Positions 19,666 to 32,077 of a stretch of DNA of 64,000 nt are shown here, piece after piece. Position 1 is the stretch's first letter, and every line of letters starts with the position of its first letter. Under the pieces are notes generated by a model, which saw only the letters and a program-made list of their open reading frames with translations, made no database searches and was not told where the DNA came from. A program made the translations under genes and the position numbers. Origin of the DNA: Enterobacter hormaechei subsp. xiangfangensis (lineage in GTDB: Bacteria > Pseudomonadota > Gammaproteobacteria > Enterobacterales > Enterobacteriaceae); NCBI RefSeq assembly GCF_001729785.1, contig NZ_CP017183.1, positions 4,092,001 to 4,156,000 of the forward strand, given 5' to 3'.

Positions 19666-21312
19666 TTACCGTTTTGCATCTACCATGGTCTTAAACACTT
19701 CCGCCACCGCGACTGCCCCCGGATCCATCACCCCGTCCAGATTCTCTTTATTCACATACGACGAGCGTCCCGCGCCGGCTTTCGCCATTTTTGCCGTTGC
19801 TTCGGCGCCCTGCTGCGCGGCCTGCGCTGCCGCCTGAATATTGCCTTTCTGTAACGCCTCCAGCGCCGGTTGCAGCGCATCGATCAGCGTACGATCGCCG
19901 AGATCCGCGCCGCCATACTGCTTCATCTGCGCAAGTCCGCTCAGCAAGGCTTCAGGTAGCGGCTGTCCATCGTGAAGCTTTTGTCCTGCCGCCGTGAAGA
20001 AGATCGACATCAACACCCCACTCGATCCGCCCATCACCGTTGCCAGCCGCTCGCCTACCAGCAGGAGTAATGTCGGCACGTCGTTAAGGGGCAGGTTGTT
20101 CTCCTCAAGTCGCTGCGCAATATCCCGCGCCCCTTGCGCAAAAGTGGAGCCCGTGTCGCCATCGCCTACTTTGGCATCCAGCGCGTTAAGGCGGTTTTCC
20201 AGCTGAATCAATGTTTTCGTTACCGAGGCGACGGCCTCGCTCACCTCCGTATTGTCCGACGGGGCATATTCCACGCGATCATGAAGGGCGCTATGTGGGA
20301 CGGTACGCAGGGGCGCGAACGCCACGGGCTTCTGCCAGCCCAGCGTCTCGACCTCGGCGTGAATCGCCTTCTCGAAGAAATCGTTGAGCTTTAGCAGCGT
20401 TAACGAAAAGCCTTTCATATCCAGCGCACTCACCAGCGGCGCCGGGCCAATCAGATACGCAATGTTCTCTTTCAGCGCCGAGTGCGCCAGCTCTTTGGTC
20501 AGCAGCGCCATCTCCAACGCCGATACGCCACCAAGATTGTTAATCAGCACCGCAAAACGCCCTTCCCCCGCCTGCGCGCGTAACGGCGTCACCAGCGTGT
20601 CGATAATGGCTTTGCTGTTTTGCGTATCCACCACGGAAGCCCCAGGCTCGCCGTGAATGCCCAGGCCCAGCTCGACATGGCCTTGTTTAATGCGCCCCCC
20701 TTCATCATCGCTGCCCGGCAGGTTGCACGTTTGCATCGCCACGCCCAGGCTCCAGAGGTTATCGCAGGCCTGTTGCGCAATATCCCGCACGTCGTTTAGC
20801 GATTTCCCCTGCTCTGCCGCATATCCCGCAATTTTATGCACCAGCGCCGTTCCCGCGATACCACGCGGCTGCTTGTTATCCGGCAGGGCGATATCATCCG
20901 CCACGATAACCATCTCGACCTTCAGGCCGTAGCGTTTGGCTTTTTCCGCCGCCAGGCCAAAGTTAAGCCGGTCGCCGGTGTAGTTTTTCACAATCAGCAG
21001 GCAGCCACGGTCGCCCGTCACCGCCACAATGGCATTGAGGACCGCATCCACGCTTGGGGAGGCGAACAGATCGCCACACACCGCTGCGGTAAGCATGCCT
21101 TTGCCGACGAACCCGGCATGTGCCGGTTCATGGCCGGAGCCGCCACCGGAGATCACCGCCACGCGGCTTTTATCCCAGTCGCCGCGAGCCACCACGCGGA
21201 TGGCCGGATCGATATCCAGTTTGACGAGATTACCGTGCGGCGCGGAGAGAAGTATGCCTTCAATGGCATCGTTGACAAGCTGTTTGCGGTCGTTAAAAAA
21301 GAATCTGGACAT
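19666..21312 (-). CDS. dhaK: ATP-dependent dihydroxyacetone kinase (DhaK-DhaL fusion)
   Basis: A 548-residue single-chain glycerone kinase that phosphorylates dihydroxyacetone with ATP. The N-terminal DhaK domain keeps GGGSGHEPAHAGFVG and the covalent substrate-binding histidine His220 in LGIHGEPGAS. The C-terminal DhaL domain keeps the magnesium-ATP motif DAKVGDGDTGSTF and GGSSGVLMSIFF. It is the Citrobacter freundii type, distinct from the PTS-dependent three-protein system of E. coli K-12. No dhaB, dhaD or dhaT genes are nearby, so it probably serves general dihydroxyacetone use. It stands alone, convergent with ahr and divergent from yjgR. Confidence 0.92.
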   Translation of the reverse strand: MSRFFFNDRKQLVNDAIEGILLSAPHGNLVKLDIDPAIRVVARGDWDKSRVAVISGGGSGHEPAHAGFVGKGMLTAAVCGDLFASPSVDAVLNAIVAVTGDRGCLLIVKNYTGDRLNFGLAAEKAKRYGLKVEMVIVADDIALPDNKQPRGIAGTALVHKIAGYAAEQGKSLNDVRDIAQQACDNLWSLGVAMQTCNLPGSDDEGGRIKQGHVELGLGIHGEPGASVVDTQNSKAIIDTLVTPLRAQAGEGRFAVLINNLGGVSALEMALLTKELAHSALKENIAYLIGPAPLVSALDMKGFSLTLLKLNDFFEKAIHAEVETLGWQKPVAFAPLRTVPHSALHDRVEYAPSDNTEVSEAVASVTKTLIQLENRLNALDAKVGDGDTGSTFAQGARDIAQRLEENNLPLNDVPTLLLLVGERLATVMGGSSGVLMSIFFTAAGQKLHDGQPLPEALLSGLAQMKQYGGADLGDRTLIDALQPALEALQKGNIQAAAQAAQQGAEATAKMAKAGAGRSSYVNKENLDGVMDPGAVAVAEVFKTMVDAKR

Positions 21313-21449
21313 AGTTTCCCAAAATTTTGTTTACCGTATGCAAAAGCATAGTCCGCACTGGATAATGCGCCGCAAAGTGAGGAATTTACGCAGACATTTT
21401 GCCGTCAGGTTGCCTATACTCCACCCAGGACTACGAGAGGACGTGCATC

Positions 21450-22952
21450 ATGAGTACACCATTGCTAATCGCCAGGACGCTGGAAAAAGAGCTGTTTTTA
21501 CTGCCCGCGATGGCGAACCGTCATGGCCTGATCACCGGCGCGACCGGGACGGGAAAAACCGTTACCCTGCAAAAGCTGGCTGAGTCGTTGTCAGAGACTG
21601 GCGTGCCGGTTTTTATGGCTGACGTGAAGGGCGATTTAACTGGGGTGGCTCAGGAAGGTGCAGCGTCAGAAAAACTGCTTGAGCGCCTGAAAAATATCGG
21701 TATCACGGACTGGACGCCGCACGGTAATCCGGTGGTGGTCTGGGATATCTTCGGCGAAAAAGGGCATCCGGTGCGTGCCACCGTCTCCGACCTCGGCCCG
21801 CTGCTGCTGGCTCGTCTGCTTAACCTCAACGACGTGCAGTCCGGGGTACTGAACATTATCTTCCGTATCGCCGACGATCAGGGGCTACTGCTGCTCGACT
21901 TCAAAGATCTGCGCGCCATCACCCAGTACATTGGCGATAACGCCAAATCCTTCCAGAACCAGTACGGCAATATTAGCAGCGCCTCAGTGGGCGCCATTCA
22001 GCGCGGGCTCCTGACGCTGGAGCAACAGGGCGCCGAACACTTCTTCGGCGAGCCAATGCTGGATATCAAAGACTGGATGCGTACCGACAGCAGCGGCAAA
22101 GGCATCATCAACATTCTGAGCGCAGAGAAGCTCTACCAGATGCCGAAGCTTTACGCCGCCAGCCTGCTGTGGATGCTCTCTGAACTGTACGAACAACTGC
22201 CGGAAGCAGGCGATCTGGAAAAACCCAAACTGGTGTTCTTCTTTGACGAAGCGCACCTGTTGTTTAACGACGCGCCGCAGGTGCTGCTGGATAAAATTGA
22301 ACAGGTTATCCGCCTGATCCGCTCCAAAGGCGTCGGGGTCTGGTTTGTGTCGCAAAACCCGTCGGATATTCCGGACAACGTACTGGGGCAGTTGGGTAAC
22401 CGCGTGCAGCACGCCCTGCGCGCCTTTACGCCGAAAGATCAGAAAGCGGTGAAAGCCGCGGCGCAAACCATGCGTGTCAATCCGGCCTTTGATACCGAAA
22501 CCGCCATTCAGGCGCTGGGCACCGGTGAAGCGCTGATTTCGTTCCTCGATGCAAAAGGCAGCCCGACAGTTGTCGAGCGCGCGATGGTGATTGCGCCCTG
22601 CTCGCGCATGGGTCCGGTAACGGACGATGAACGCAACGGCCTGATTAACCACTCCCCGGTGTACGGAAAGTATGAAGACGAGGTGGATCGCGAATCGGCG
22701 TTCGAGATGCTGCAAAAAGGGGTGCAGGCGACTGCCGAATCGCAGGATGCGCCTGCCGCAAAAGGGCAATCTGTTGCCGTGGACGACGGCATTCTCGGCG
22801 GGCTGAAAGATATTCTGTTCGGCAGCACCGGGCCACGCGGCGGCAAACGCGATGGCGTGGTTCAGACCATGGCAAAAAGCGCGACGCGTCAGATTACCAA
22901 CCAGATAGTACGCGGCATGCTGGGAAGTCTGCTAGGCGGCCGTCGCCGGTAG
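21450..22952 (+). CDS. yjgR: HerA-like P-loop ATPase YjgR (DUF853)
   Basis: A 500-residue ATPase of the HerA/VirB4-like DUF853 family. The biological role is not established. Walker A is [10 protein letters not shown] near the N-terminus, and Walker B is [12 protein letters not shown]. Further conserved segments are [17 protein letters not shown] and a glycine/arginine-rich tail GSLLGGRRR. An upstream in-frame start (21399) was set aside in favour of 21450, which has a GAGAGGACG ribosome site and the family N-terminus. The last 21 bases overlap the 3' end of the convergent yhcC, which is not its neighbour in K-12. Confidence 0.93.
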   Translation: MSTPLLIARTLEKELFLLPAMANRHGLITGATGTGKTVTLQKLAESLSETGVPVFMADVKGDLTGVAQEGAASEKLLERLKNIGITDWTPHGNPVVVWDIFGEKGHPVRATVSDLGPLLLARLLNLNDVQSGVLNIIFRIADDQGLLLLDFKDLRAITQYIGDNAKSFQNQYGNISSASVGAIQRGLLTLEQQGAEHFFGEPMLDIKDWMRTDSSGKGIINILSAEKLYQMPKLYAASLLWMLSELYEQLPEAGDLEKPKLVFFFDEAHLLFNDAPQVLLDKIEQVIRLIRSKGVGVWFVSQNPSDIPDNVLGQLGNRVQHALRAFTPKDQKAVKAAAQTMRVNPAFDTETAIQALGTGEALISFLDAKGSPTVVERAMVIAPCSRMGPVTDDERNGLINHSPVYGKYEDEVDRESAFEMLQKGVQATAESQDAPAAKGQSVAVDDGILGGLKDILFGSTGPRGGKRDGVVQTMAKSATRQITNQIVRGMLGSLLGGRRR

Positions 22953-23873
22953 CGGGGGAACCCACGGGCGGCCAAGCGCCGACCCCTGTACGCCGTTCTC
23001 CTGTAGATAGCGGTTGATTTCCAGCATCCCCGTCCAGCGGTTCTCACACCATAGCGGTGCCAGAAGCGTTGGACGGCGGGCGCTTGCCGAGATGCGGTGG
23101 TAAACAATCTCCGGCGGCGTATGGCGAATCATTTCCCCCGCAGTCACCGTATAGTCGTCGAGTTCGATACCACATAACCGCCCCGCTTCCCAGGCTTTCG
23201 CCATTATGCTGCCCTTCACGATATGCAGCGGATGCAGCTTAATGCCATCCACGCCGGTCTCAACGACTTTTTCCAGCGTTTCCAGCCCGTGCTGCCGCCC
23301 TTCTCCCGGCAAGCCGACAATCAGATGCGAGCAGACTTTTAATCCACGCTGGCGGGCGAGACGCGTGGTGCGCTGATAGCAGGCGAAATCATGCCCGCGA
23401 TTGATACGGTGCAGGGTTTTGTCATGCGCGGTCTGCAAGCCCAGCTCCAGCCAGATCTCGTAGCCCTTCTCTTTGTACTCGCTAAGTAAATCCAGCACGG
23501 CGTCCGGCACGCAGTCCGGACGCGTCCCCACGCACAGCCCGACAATGTTCGCTTGAGCAACCGCCTGCTGATACATCGAGCGCAGCACCTGCACCTCCGC
23601 CCACGTGCTGGTATAGGCCTGGAAATAGGCCAGATACTGCTTCGCGCGGTTCACCAGACTCGCCTGATGGGCGAGCTGTTCAGCGATAGATTTATGCTGC
23701 TGGGCCTCGTCAGCAAACGAGGCCACGTTACAGAAGGTGCAGCCACCACGCCCGATGGTGCCATCGCGGTTCGGGCAGCTAAAGCCGCCGTGCAGCGTCA
23801 GTTTGTGAACCTTTTGTCCGTAGCGCTGCAAAAGATCCCCACCAAACATATTGACTAATTTCTGTAACTGCAT
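22932..23873 (-). CDS. yhcC: Radical SAM protein YhcC
   Basis: A 313-residue radical-SAM family protein of the YhcC/TIGR01212 type. Its product is not established. The iron-sulfur cysteines are in [18 protein letters not shown]. Other conserved parts are [20 protein letters not shown] and LIVGLPGEG. An upstream in-frame start (23915) exists; [13 protein letters not shown] at 23873 matches the family start. The C-terminus runs ...[14 protein letters not shown], whereas E. coli YhcC ends shortly after LGRPW. Here the last codons and the stop are read from the antisense of yjgR, as expected if a rearrangement replaced the original end. Confidence 0.92.
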   Translation of the reverse strand: MQLQKLVNMFGGDLLQRYGQKVHKLTLHGGFSCPNRDGTIGRGGCTFCNVASFADEAQQHKSIAEQLAHQASLVNRAKQYLAYFQAYTSTWAEVQVLRSMYQQAVAQANIVGLCVGTRPDCVPDAVLDLLSEYKEKGYEIWLELGLQTAHDKTLHRINRGHDFACYQRTTRLARQRGLKVCSHLIVGLPGEGRQHGLETLEKVVETGVDGIKLHPLHIVKGSIMAKAWEAGRLCGIELDDYTVTAGEMIRHTPPEIVYHRISASARRPTLLAPLWCENRWTGMLEINRYLQENGVQGSALGRPWVPPLPATAA

Positions 23874-24170
23874 AATCTGATAGACCGTCCCGAAGAAAGG
23901 GGACAAGCCTGCCATTTTTAGCCTCTGTCGGCGATGACCTGGATCAATCGCCCTGGACGGCTTTTATCTATTTGAATAAATAATCACGATTACCGACATT
24001 TCATTCACCCTGAACGTAATTACTTTTCCTTATTTTCTGATGGTTTTTTTCATTTATAGCGCCAGGACTGAAAAACAGTGATTTTATGCGGCATTGAATG
24101 CAACACCAGATTAATATTCTGCTATAAATCTCCATTTCAGCACGCTGCATCGATAATACCGCTTTCATAT

Positions 24171-24186
24171 AGTGAGTCAGATCACA
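24171..24186. promoter_or_regulatory. CRP-like site upstream of gltB
   Basis: AGTGA-GTCAGA-TCACA matches nine of the ten conserved CRP positions. It is about 375 bases before the gltB start. CRP is known to act at gltBD in E. coli; whether this is the same site was not checked. Confidence 0.55.
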
Positions 24187-24349
24187 CTCCCCTGCACCTG
24201 CCCGGTGCTTTAAGCGGTTGTAAAAATAGTTAAATACACAATAAAAACAATTAGATAATCACGCTTTAGCACATTTTTGTATAAATAAGATTGCCATTTG
24301 ACCTGTGTACCAATTCCCGATAAGTTGGAAATCCGCTGGAAGCTTTCTG

Positions 24350-24368
24350 GATGAGCGGCCTGCTCATC
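24350..24368. other. Small hairpin in the gltB leader
   Basis: GATGAGC and GCTCATC pair perfectly around a GGCCT loop, about 190 bases before the gltB start. No T-run follows, so it is not a typical terminator. It could be a leader RNA structure or chance. Confidence 0.4.
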
Positions 24369-24560
24369 ATATTTATGCAGTAATTAAGATTCCCTCTGAA
24401 GCAAGTCCTCAAACTTGTTTACCTGCGCAAAAGGATGAAAAAGAGGGCGAATGCGAGGTCCGCGTATGAAACGCTAACCCCGTCGCCATGCTCTTTCTGC
24501 GCCTGTGCGCCACGGTAAAGTTCAGTGGGAAGCCCGACGAGCCTGGGGAGGTTCACTGAT

Positions 24561-27500
24561 ATGTTGTACGATAAATCCCTTGAGAAGGATAACTGTGGTT
24601 TCGGCCTGATCGCCCACATAGAAGGCGAACCTAGCCACAAGGTAGTGCGTACTGCTATTCACGCACTGGCCCGTATGCAGCACCGTGGCGCCATCCTTGC
24701 CGATGGTAAAACCGGCGACGGTTGCGGCCTGCTGCTGCAAAAACCGGATCGTTTCTTCCGCATCGTGGCGGAAGAGCGCGGCTGGCGTTTAGCCAAAAAC
24801 TACGCTGTCGGTATGCTGTTCCTGAATCAGGATCCAGAAAAAGCTGCCGCGTCACGCCGCATCGTTGAAGAAGAACTTCAGCGTGAAACCCTGTCGATTG
24901 TCGGCTGGCGCGATGTGCCAACCAACGAAGGGGTGCTCGGTGAAATCGCCCTCTCCTCGCTGCCTCGTATTGAACAGATTTTCGTCAACGCGCCTGCGGG
25001 CTGGCGTCCGCGTGATATGGAACGCCGTCTGTTTATCGCACGCCGCCGCATTGAAAAACGTCTCCAGGACGATAAAGAGTTCTACGTCTGTAGCCTCTCT
25101 AACCTGGTGAACATCTATAAAGGTCTGTGTATGCCGGCTGACCTGCCGCGCTTCTATCTGGACCTGGCGGATCTGCGTCTGGAATCGGCCATTTGCCTGT
25201 TCCACCAGCGCTTCTCCACCAACACCGTTCCACGCTGGCCGCTGGCTCAGCCGTTCCGCTACCTGGCGCACAACGGTGAGATCAACACCATTACCGGCAA
25301 CCGCCAGTGGGCCCGCGCCCGTACCTATAAGTTCCAGACCCCGCTGATCCCGGACCTGCACGATGCCGCACCGTTCGTCAACGAAACCGGCTCGGACTCC
25401 AGCTCCATGGATAACATGCTAGAGCTGCTGCTGGCGGGCGGGATGGATATCGTGCGCGCCATGCGTCTGCTCGTGCCACCGGCCTGGCAGAACAACCCGG
25501 ATATGGACCCTGAGCTGCGCGCGTTCTTCGACTTTAACTCCATGCACATGGAGCCGTGGGACGGCCCGGCGGGCATCGTGATGTCCGACGGTCGTTTTGC
25601 CGCCTGTAACCTGGACCGTAACGGTCTGCGTCCGGCGCGCTACGTTATTACTAAAGACAAGCTCATCACCTGCGCCTCTGAAGTCGGGATCTGGGATTAC
25701 CAGCCTGACGAAGTGGTCGAAAAAGGCCGCGTCGGTCCGGGCGAGCTGATGGTGATCGACACCCGCGGTGGGCGTATTCTGCATTCCGCCGAAACCGACA
25801 ACGATCTGAAGAGCCGCCATCCGTACAAAGAGTGGATGGAGAAAAACGTGCGTCGTCTGGTGCCGTTTGAAGATCTGTCGGACGAAGAAGTGGGCAGCCG
25901 CGAGCTGGACGATGACACCCTCGCGAGCTTCCAGAAGCAGTTTAACTACAGCGCGGAAGAACTGGACTCGGTTATTCGCGTGCTCGGCGAAAACGGCCAG
26001 GAAGCGGTCGGCTCAATGGGTGACGATACCCCGTTTGCCGTGCTTTCCAGCCAGCCACGCATTATTTACGACTATTTCCGTCAGCAGTTTGCGCAGGTCA
26101 CTAACCCGCCAATAGACCCGCTGCGCGAAGCCCACGTCATGTCGCTGGCCACCAGCATCGGCCGTGAGATGAACGTATTCTGTGAAGCCGAAGGCCAGGC
26201 GCACCGTCTGACCTTTAAATCACCGATCCTGTTGTACTCCGATTTCAAACAGCTCACCACCATGACCGAGGAGCACTATCGCGCCGACACGCTCGATATC
26301 ACCTTCGACGTGACCGAAACGAGCCTCGAAGAGACGGTGAACGCGCTGTGCGACAAAGCCGAGCAGATGGTACGTAACGGCACCGTTCTGCTGGTGCTGT
26401 CTGACCGCAACATCGCGAAAAACCGTCTGCCGGTGCCTGCCCCCATGGCGGTGGGGGCTATCCAGACGCGTCTGGTGGACAAGAGCCTACGCTGCGATGC
26501 CAACATCATCGTTGAAACCGCGAGCGCGCGCGACCCGCACCACTTTGCGGTGCTGTTAGGCTTTGGCGCCACGGCGATTTATCCGTACCTGGCCTACGAA
26601 ACGCTGGCACGCCTGGTAGATACCCGCGCGATCGATAAAGACTACCGTGCTGTGATGCTGAACTACCGTAACGGCATCAACAAAGGTCTGTACAAGATCA
26701 TGTCCAAAATGGGCATCTCGACCATCGCCTCTTACCGCTGCTCGAAGCTATTTGAAGCGGTCGGCCTGCATAACGAGGTCGCCAACCTCTGCTTCCAGGG
26801 CGTGGTCAGCCGTATCGGTGGCGCCGGTTTTGCTGACTTCCAGCAGGATCTGGTGAACCTGTCGAAACGCGCCTGGCTGGCACGTAAGCCGCTGGAACAG
26901 GGCGGCCTGCTGAAATATGTCCACGGGGGTGAGTATCACGCTTATAACCCGGACGTAGTGCGCACGCTGCAACAGGCGGTGCAGAGCGGCGAGTACAGCG
27001 ATTATCAGCAGTATGCTGAGCTGGTGAACAACCGTCCCGCGGCGACGCTGCGCGATCTCATTGCCCTCAATCCGGGTGAGGAAGCGGTCAGCATTGACGA
27101 GGTTGAACCCGCGTCTGAGCTGTTCAAACGCTTCGATACCGCGGCGATGTCCATCGGCGCGCTGAGCCCGGAAGCCCACGAAGCGCTGGCGGAAGCCATG
27201 AACAGCATCGGCGGCAACTCCAACTCCGGCGAAGGCGGTGAAGATCCGGCCCGCTACGGCACCAACAAAGTGTCCCGTATCAAGCAGGTGGCGTCCGGTC
27301 GCTTTGGCGTAACGCCTGCGTACCTGGTTAACGCCGACGTGATCCAGATTAAGGTCGCTCAGGGGGCAAAACCGGGTGAAGGCGGTCAACTGCCGGGTGA
27401 TAAAGTCACCCCGTACATCGCTAAGCTTCGCTACTCGGTGCCAGGCGTGACGCTGATCTCCCCGCCGCCGCACCACGATATTTACTCTATCGAGGATCTG

Positions 27501-29021
27501 GCGCAGCTGATTTTCGACCTGAAACAGGTCAACCCGAAAGCGATGATCTCCGTGAAGCTGGTTTCCGAACCGGGCGTTGGCACCATTGCCACCGGCGTGG
27601 CGAAAGCCTATGCGGATCTGATCACCATCGCCGGTTACGACGGCGGCACCGGCGCAAGCCCGCTCTCCTCCGTGAAATATGCGGGCTGTCCGTGGGAGCT
27701 CGGCCTGGTGGAAACCCAGCAGGCGCTGGTCGCTAACGGCCTGCGTCACAAGATCCGTTTGCAGGTGGACGGTGGGCTGAAAACCGGACTCGACATCATC
27801 AAAGCGGCGATTCTGGGAGCGGAAAGCTTCGGCTTTGGTACCGGCCCAATGGTTGCGCTCGGCTGTAAATACCTGCGTATTTGCCACCTGAACAACTGTG
27901 CAACGGGCGTTGCTACCCAGGACGAAAAGCTGCGTAAGAACCACTATCACGGCCTGCCGTTCAAAGTGACTAACTACTTTGACTTCATCGCCCGTGAAAC
28001 CCGCGAGCTGATGGCGCAGCTGGGCGTGAAGCGTCTGGTGGATCTGATTGGCCGTACCGACCTGCTGAAAGAGCTTGAGGGCTTCACGGCCAAGCAGCAG
28101 AAGCTGGAGCTGTCCAAGCTGCTGGAAACCGCTCAGCCGCATCCTGGCAAAGCGGTTTACTGTACCGAGAACAACCCGCCGTTCGACAACGGCGTGCTGA
28201 ACGCGCAGCTGCTGCAACAGGCGAAGCCGTACGTGGACGAGAAGCAGAGCAAAACGTTCTGGTTTGATATCCGCAACACCGACCGTTCCGTGGGTGCGTC
28301 TCTCTCCGGTTACATCGCGCAAACGCACGGTGATCAGGGTCTGGCGTCGGATCCCATTACCGCGCATTTCAGCGGTACCGCGGGTCAGAGCTTCGGCGTG
28401 TGGAACGCGGGTGGCGTTGAGTTATACCTGACCGGTGATGCCAACGACTACGTCGGAAAGGGCATGGCGGGCGGTCTGCTGGCGGTGCGTCCTCCGGTTG
28501 GTTCAGCCTTCCGCAGCCATGAAGCAAGCATCATCGGCAATACCTGTCTGTACGGTGCAACCGGCGGTCGTCTGTTTGCCGCGGGCCGTGCGGGCGAGCG
28601 TTTTGCGGTGCGTAACTCCGGCGCCATCACCGTGGTGGAAGGCATCGGCGATAACGGCTGTGAATACATGACGGGCGGAATTGTGTGCGTCCTGGGTAAA
28701 ACCGGCGTGAACTTTGGCGCGGGCATGACGGGCGGTTTTGCCTACGTCCTGGATGAAGACGGTGAGTTCCGCAAACGCGTGAACCCTGAGCTGGTGGAAG
28801 TGCTGGACGTTGATACTCTGGCCATCCACGAAGAACACCTGCGCGGCTTAATTACCGAACACGTGCAGCATACCGGTTCTTCGCGCGGCGAAGAGATCCT
28901 GGCCAACTGGCCGGCGTTCTCTGCGAAATTCGCGCTGGTTAAGCCGAAGTCCAGCGATGTTAAAGCCCTGTTGGGTCACCGTAGTCGTAGCGCAGCAGAG
29001 CTGCGCGTGCAGGCGCAGTAA
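24561..29021 (+). CDS. gltB: Glutamate synthase (NADPH) large subunit
   Basis: The alpha subunit of GOGAT (1486 residues). It converts glutamine plus 2-oxoglutarate into two glutamates with GltD. The chain begins with an 11-residue propeptide; cleavage exposes the catalytic Cys12 ([10 protein letters not shown]) of the class II glutaminase domain. Next come a central domain and the FMN/3Fe-4S synthase domain ([34 protein letters not shown] cysteines near 27880-27910). The C-terminal beta-helix repeats include [18 protein letters not shown]. The start at 24561 gives the E. coli length; an ATG or alternative start 12 codons earlier is less likely. Confidence 0.98.
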   Translation: MLYDKSLEKDNCGFGLIAHIEGEPSHKVVRTAIHALARMQHRGAILADGKTGDGCGLLLQKPDRFFRIVAEERGWRLAKNYAVGMLFLNQDPEKAAASRRIVEEELQRETLSIVGWRDVPTNEGVLGEIALSSLPRIEQIFVNAPAGWRPRDMERRLFIARRRIEKRLQDDKEFYVCSLSNLVNIYKGLCMPADLPRFYLDLADLRLESAICLFHQRFSTNTVPRWPLAQPFRYLAHNGEINTITGNRQWARARTYKFQTPLIPDLHDAAPFVNETGSDSSSMDNMLELLLAGGMDIVRAMRLLVPPAWQNNPDMDPELRAFFDFNSMHMEPWDGPAGIVMSDGRFAACNLDRNGLRPARYVITKDKLITCASEVGIWDYQPDEVVEKGRVGPGELMVIDTRGGRILHSAETDNDLKSRHPYKEWMEKNVRRLVPFEDLSDEEVGSRELDDDTLASFQKQFNYSAEELDSVIRVLGENGQEAVGSMGDDTPFAVLSSQPRIIYDYFRQQFAQVTNPPIDPLREAHVMSLATSIGREMNVFCEAEGQAHRLTFKSPILLYSDFKQLTTMTEEHYRADTLDITFDVTETSLEETVNALCDKAEQMVRNGTVLLVLSDRNIAKNRLPVPAPMAVGAIQTRLVDKSLRCDANIIVETASARDPHHFAVLLGFGATAIYPYLAYETLARLVDTRAIDKDYRAVMLNYRNGINKGLYKIMSKMGISTIASYRCSKLFEAVGLHNEVANLCFQGVVSRIGGAGFADFQQDLVNLSKRAWLARKPLEQGGLLKYVHGGEYHAYNPDVVRTLQQAVQSGEYSDYQQYAELVNNRPAATLRDLIALNPGEEAVSIDEVEPASELFKRFDTAAMSIGALSPEAHEALAEAMNSIGGNSNSGEGGEDPARYGTNKVSRIKQVASGRFGVTPAYLVNADVIQIKVAQGAKPGEGGQLPGDKVTPYIAKLRYSVPGVTLISPPPHHDIYSIEDLAQLIFDLKQVNPKAMISVKLVSEPGVGTIATGVAKAYADLITIAGYDGGTGASPLSSVKYAGCPWELGLVETQQALVANGLRHKIRLQVDGGLKTGLDIIKAAILGAESFGFGTGPMVALGCKYLRICHLNNCATGVATQDEKLRKNHYHGLPFKVTNYFDFIARETRELMAQLGVKRLVDLIGRTDLLKELEGFTAKQQKLELSKLLETAQPHPGKAVYCTENNPPFDNGVLNAQLLQQAKPYVDEKQSKTFWFDIRNTDRSVGASLSGYIAQTHGDQGLASDPITAHFSGTAGQSFGVWNAGGVELYLTGDANDYVGKGMAGGLLAVRPPVGSAFRSHEASIIGNTCLYGATGGRLFAAGRAGERFAVRNSGAITVVEGIGDNGCEYMTGGIVCVLGKTGVNFGAGMTGGFAYVLDEDGEFRKRVNPELVEVLDVDTLAIHEEHLRGLITEHVQHTGSSRGEEILANWPAFSAKFALVKPKSSDVKALLGHRSRSAAELRVQAQ

Positions 29022-30449
<1,428 letters not shown>

Positions 30450-30451
30450 AT

Positions 30452-30484
30452 AATAATGCCCGGCAATGCCGGGCATTATTTTTA
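30452..30484. terminator. Bidirectional terminator between gltD and the fimbrial operon
   Basis: A perfect 13-bp stem (AATAATGCCCGGC with its complement) around an AAT loop, with A-rich and T-rich flanks on either side. It can end gltBD transcripts on the plus strand and the fimbrial operon on the minus strand. Confidence 0.9.
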
Positions 30485-30505
30485 TATTCTGCCAGTTTCT
30501 GAATA

Positions 30506-31177
30506 TTACAGATACTTGATGGTAAACGTTGCCTGACCATCCATGTTGGTATCATCAGTAATAGCCAGCGTATTGGTATCCTGAATCGCAGCAGAAACCG
30601 CCATCGGAATGACCAGGTTTTTAAACGCAACTGGCGCGGTGCTGCCAACTGTAGCAACGGATACAATCTGGCTACCGTCATTAACCATCAGTGTGCCGTT
30701 ATCAGACCAGCTGGTGCCGTTGTCTGCGCTGTAGATCGCCCCAACAGTGGCACCATCAGCAGTAATCGTGTCGTTTTTCACGAAAATGGTGTAGTTACCG
30801 ATGTTAACGTTTCCTGCGGTCTTATTCAGACCAAACATATTGAGCGGCTGAATAATATCGTTACCGTTACCCGCACCATCTTTAACCATAATGTTTGGCG
30901 CAGTACCAGTACGGTCGTCAGAAACGCTAAAGCCCGCTTTGGTCAGCGCAGGGCAGGTAATAGAAAGAGAGAAATCTTTCTGGCCCAGCTGGTTAATAGC
31001 AGTGGTGTTCAGGGCTGACAGGTGGATCGTACCGTAATCTACCACGCCACCGCCGCTGATTTCAGGGATGCAACTGCTATTTGTCAGAACGCCTGTGACT
31101 TTCAGTACGGCGGTGTCTGCGGCAAAGGCAGAAGATACAAACATGACAAGCATAGAAGCCAATACAACTTTTTTCAT
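30506..31177 (-). CDS. DUF1120-family fimbrial subunit (distal copy)
   Basis: A secreted 223-residue protein of the DUF1120/GltF-like fimbrial family. It has a signal peptide (MKKVVLASMLVMFVSSAFA, cleavage after about residue 19), two conserved cysteines at 36 and 75 that should form the pilin disulfide, the motif GGGVVDYGTIHLS, and a C-terminal TLAITDDTNMDGQATFTIKYL that fits a pilin beta-strand end. It is the most divergent of three paralogues in this cluster and the last gene of the operon. It has its own ribosome site and upstream leader resembling those of the other two. Whether it is a major, minor or tip subunit is unknown. Confidence 0.8.
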   Translation of the reverse strand: MKKVVLASMLVMFVSSAFAADTAVLKVTGVLTNSSCIPEISGGGVVDYGTIHLSALNTTAINQLGQKDFSLSITCPALTKAGFSVSDDRTGTAPNIMVKDGAGNGNDIIQPLNMFGLNKTAGNVNIGNYTIFVKNDTITADGATVGAIYSADNGTSWSDNGTLMVNDGSQIVSVATVGSTAPVAFKNLVIPMAVSAAIQDTNTLAITDDTNMDGQATFTIKYL

Positions 31178-31260
31178 TTGTTAATTCTTAACGTTAATGT
31201 AAATGTTCTTTCTGCTTTTAATAAAGTGGGCTACTCTCGCTATTAAAAACAGAATTTTCT

Positions 31261-31286
31261 AAACAAAGAGGGAAGTTACTCCCTCT
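31261..31286 (-). terminator. Putative terminator between two pilin genes
   Basis: On the minus strand AGAGGGA and TCCCTCT form a 7-bp stem with a six-base loop, followed by TTGTTT. It lies after the gene at 31376-32041 and may reduce transcription into the distal subunit gene. Confidence 0.6.
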
Positions 31287-31375
31287 ACATATTCAAACCT
31301 AAATAATCCGCTGTAAGCGTAAATGCTAATATAGCCTTACACAACGACAGAGCGGGATATTAATACCCAAATAAC

Positions 31376-32041
31376 TTAAAGGTATTTCAGGGTAATTGTT
31401 GCCTGACCATCTAAAGATGTATCGTCAGTAATCGCCAGCGTATCGGTCCCCTGAATAGCCAGAGAGGTAACCAGTGGGAAAACCGCAGTGGTAAATGCAA
31501 CAGGGGTCGTTGTGCCTGTGGTTGCGGCACTGATAATGGAGATACCGTCGCTGCGAACCGCACCGCCTGATTCCCATTTAGAGCCATTCCAGTCGACGTT
31601 TGAAAAAATTTCGTCGCCCTCTTGCCCATCAATGGTGACTTTCTTATTTTTGATGAAAAGCATATAGTTACCAATATTCACACCACCTGTGGTTTTACCT
31701 ACGCCATACTGATAGTAAGAAATGTTTTGCATTGTGCCGTTGAAATCGACATTAATACCAGCCTTACTTGACTCGCGATCGTCATTCACAACCCAACCAA
31801 CCTGAGTAGGCGCACCGCATGTAATCGTCAGGTTAATATCTTTGTCACCTAACTGGTTAACAGCTGTTGCAGAGAGCTCACCCAAATGGATAGTGCCATA
31901 ATCTACGACACCGCCGTTACTTAACTGAGGAGTACAAGCGGCATTTGTCAGCTTACCTTTTACCTGCAATACTGCGGTATCAGCAGCAAATGCGGAAGCG
32001 ACACAAAGAGACAACGCGGTAGCGAGAAGAACTTTTTTCAT
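31376..32041 (-). CDS. DUF1120-family fimbrial subunit (middle copy)
   Basis: A secreted 221-residue DUF1120 protein with signal peptide MKKVLLATALSLCVASAFA and pilin cysteines at 36 and 75. Its first 65 residues are almost the same as those of the proximal paralogue at 36038-36715, and the DNA there shares a 62-base identical run. The middle (about residues 85-165) differs strongly. The C-terminus TLAITDDTSLDGQATITLKYL is again conserved. This suggests duplication with either gene conversion of the ends or diversification of the exposed centre. It is probably an alternative or minor subunit of the same fimbria. Confidence 0.82.
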   Translation of the reverse strand: MKKVLLATALSLCVASAFAADTAVLQVKGKLTNAACTPQLSNGGVVDYGTIHLGELSATAVNQLGDKDINLTITCGAPTQVGWVVNDDRESSKAGINVDFNGTMQNISYYQYGVGKTTGGVNIGNYMLFIKNKKVTIDGQEGDEIFSNVDWNGSKWESGGAVRSDGISIISAATTGTTTPVAFTTAVFPLVTSLAIQGTDTLAITDDTSLDGQATITLKYL

Positions 32042-32077
32042 TTGTTGATCCTTAACATTATTGATTCACGGAAACCC

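Larger units (their letters stand above)
23874..24560 (+). promoter_or_regulatory. Upstream regulatory region of gltBD
   Basis: A 687-base AT-rich non-coding stretch between divergent yhcC and gltB. In E. coli this region binds Lrp, IHF and CRP and drives gltBD. I can see a CRP-like site (24171-24186), several A/T tracts (for example 24230-24300) and a small hairpin (24350-24368). No credible small gene was found: the only open frames overlap gltB or lack ribosome sites. Confidence 0.7.

Noticed and set aside
21450..22952. YjgR (HerA-like ATPase) as part of a defence system
   Set aside because: No nuclease partner (NurA, SIR2 or similar) is next to it, and its neighbours are metabolic genes. 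It matches the widespread conserved YjgR.
23874..24560. Short open frames in the gltB upstream region as novel small proteins
   Set aside because: They lack ribosome sites, overlap gltB antisense, and the region is a known long regulatory region in relatives.
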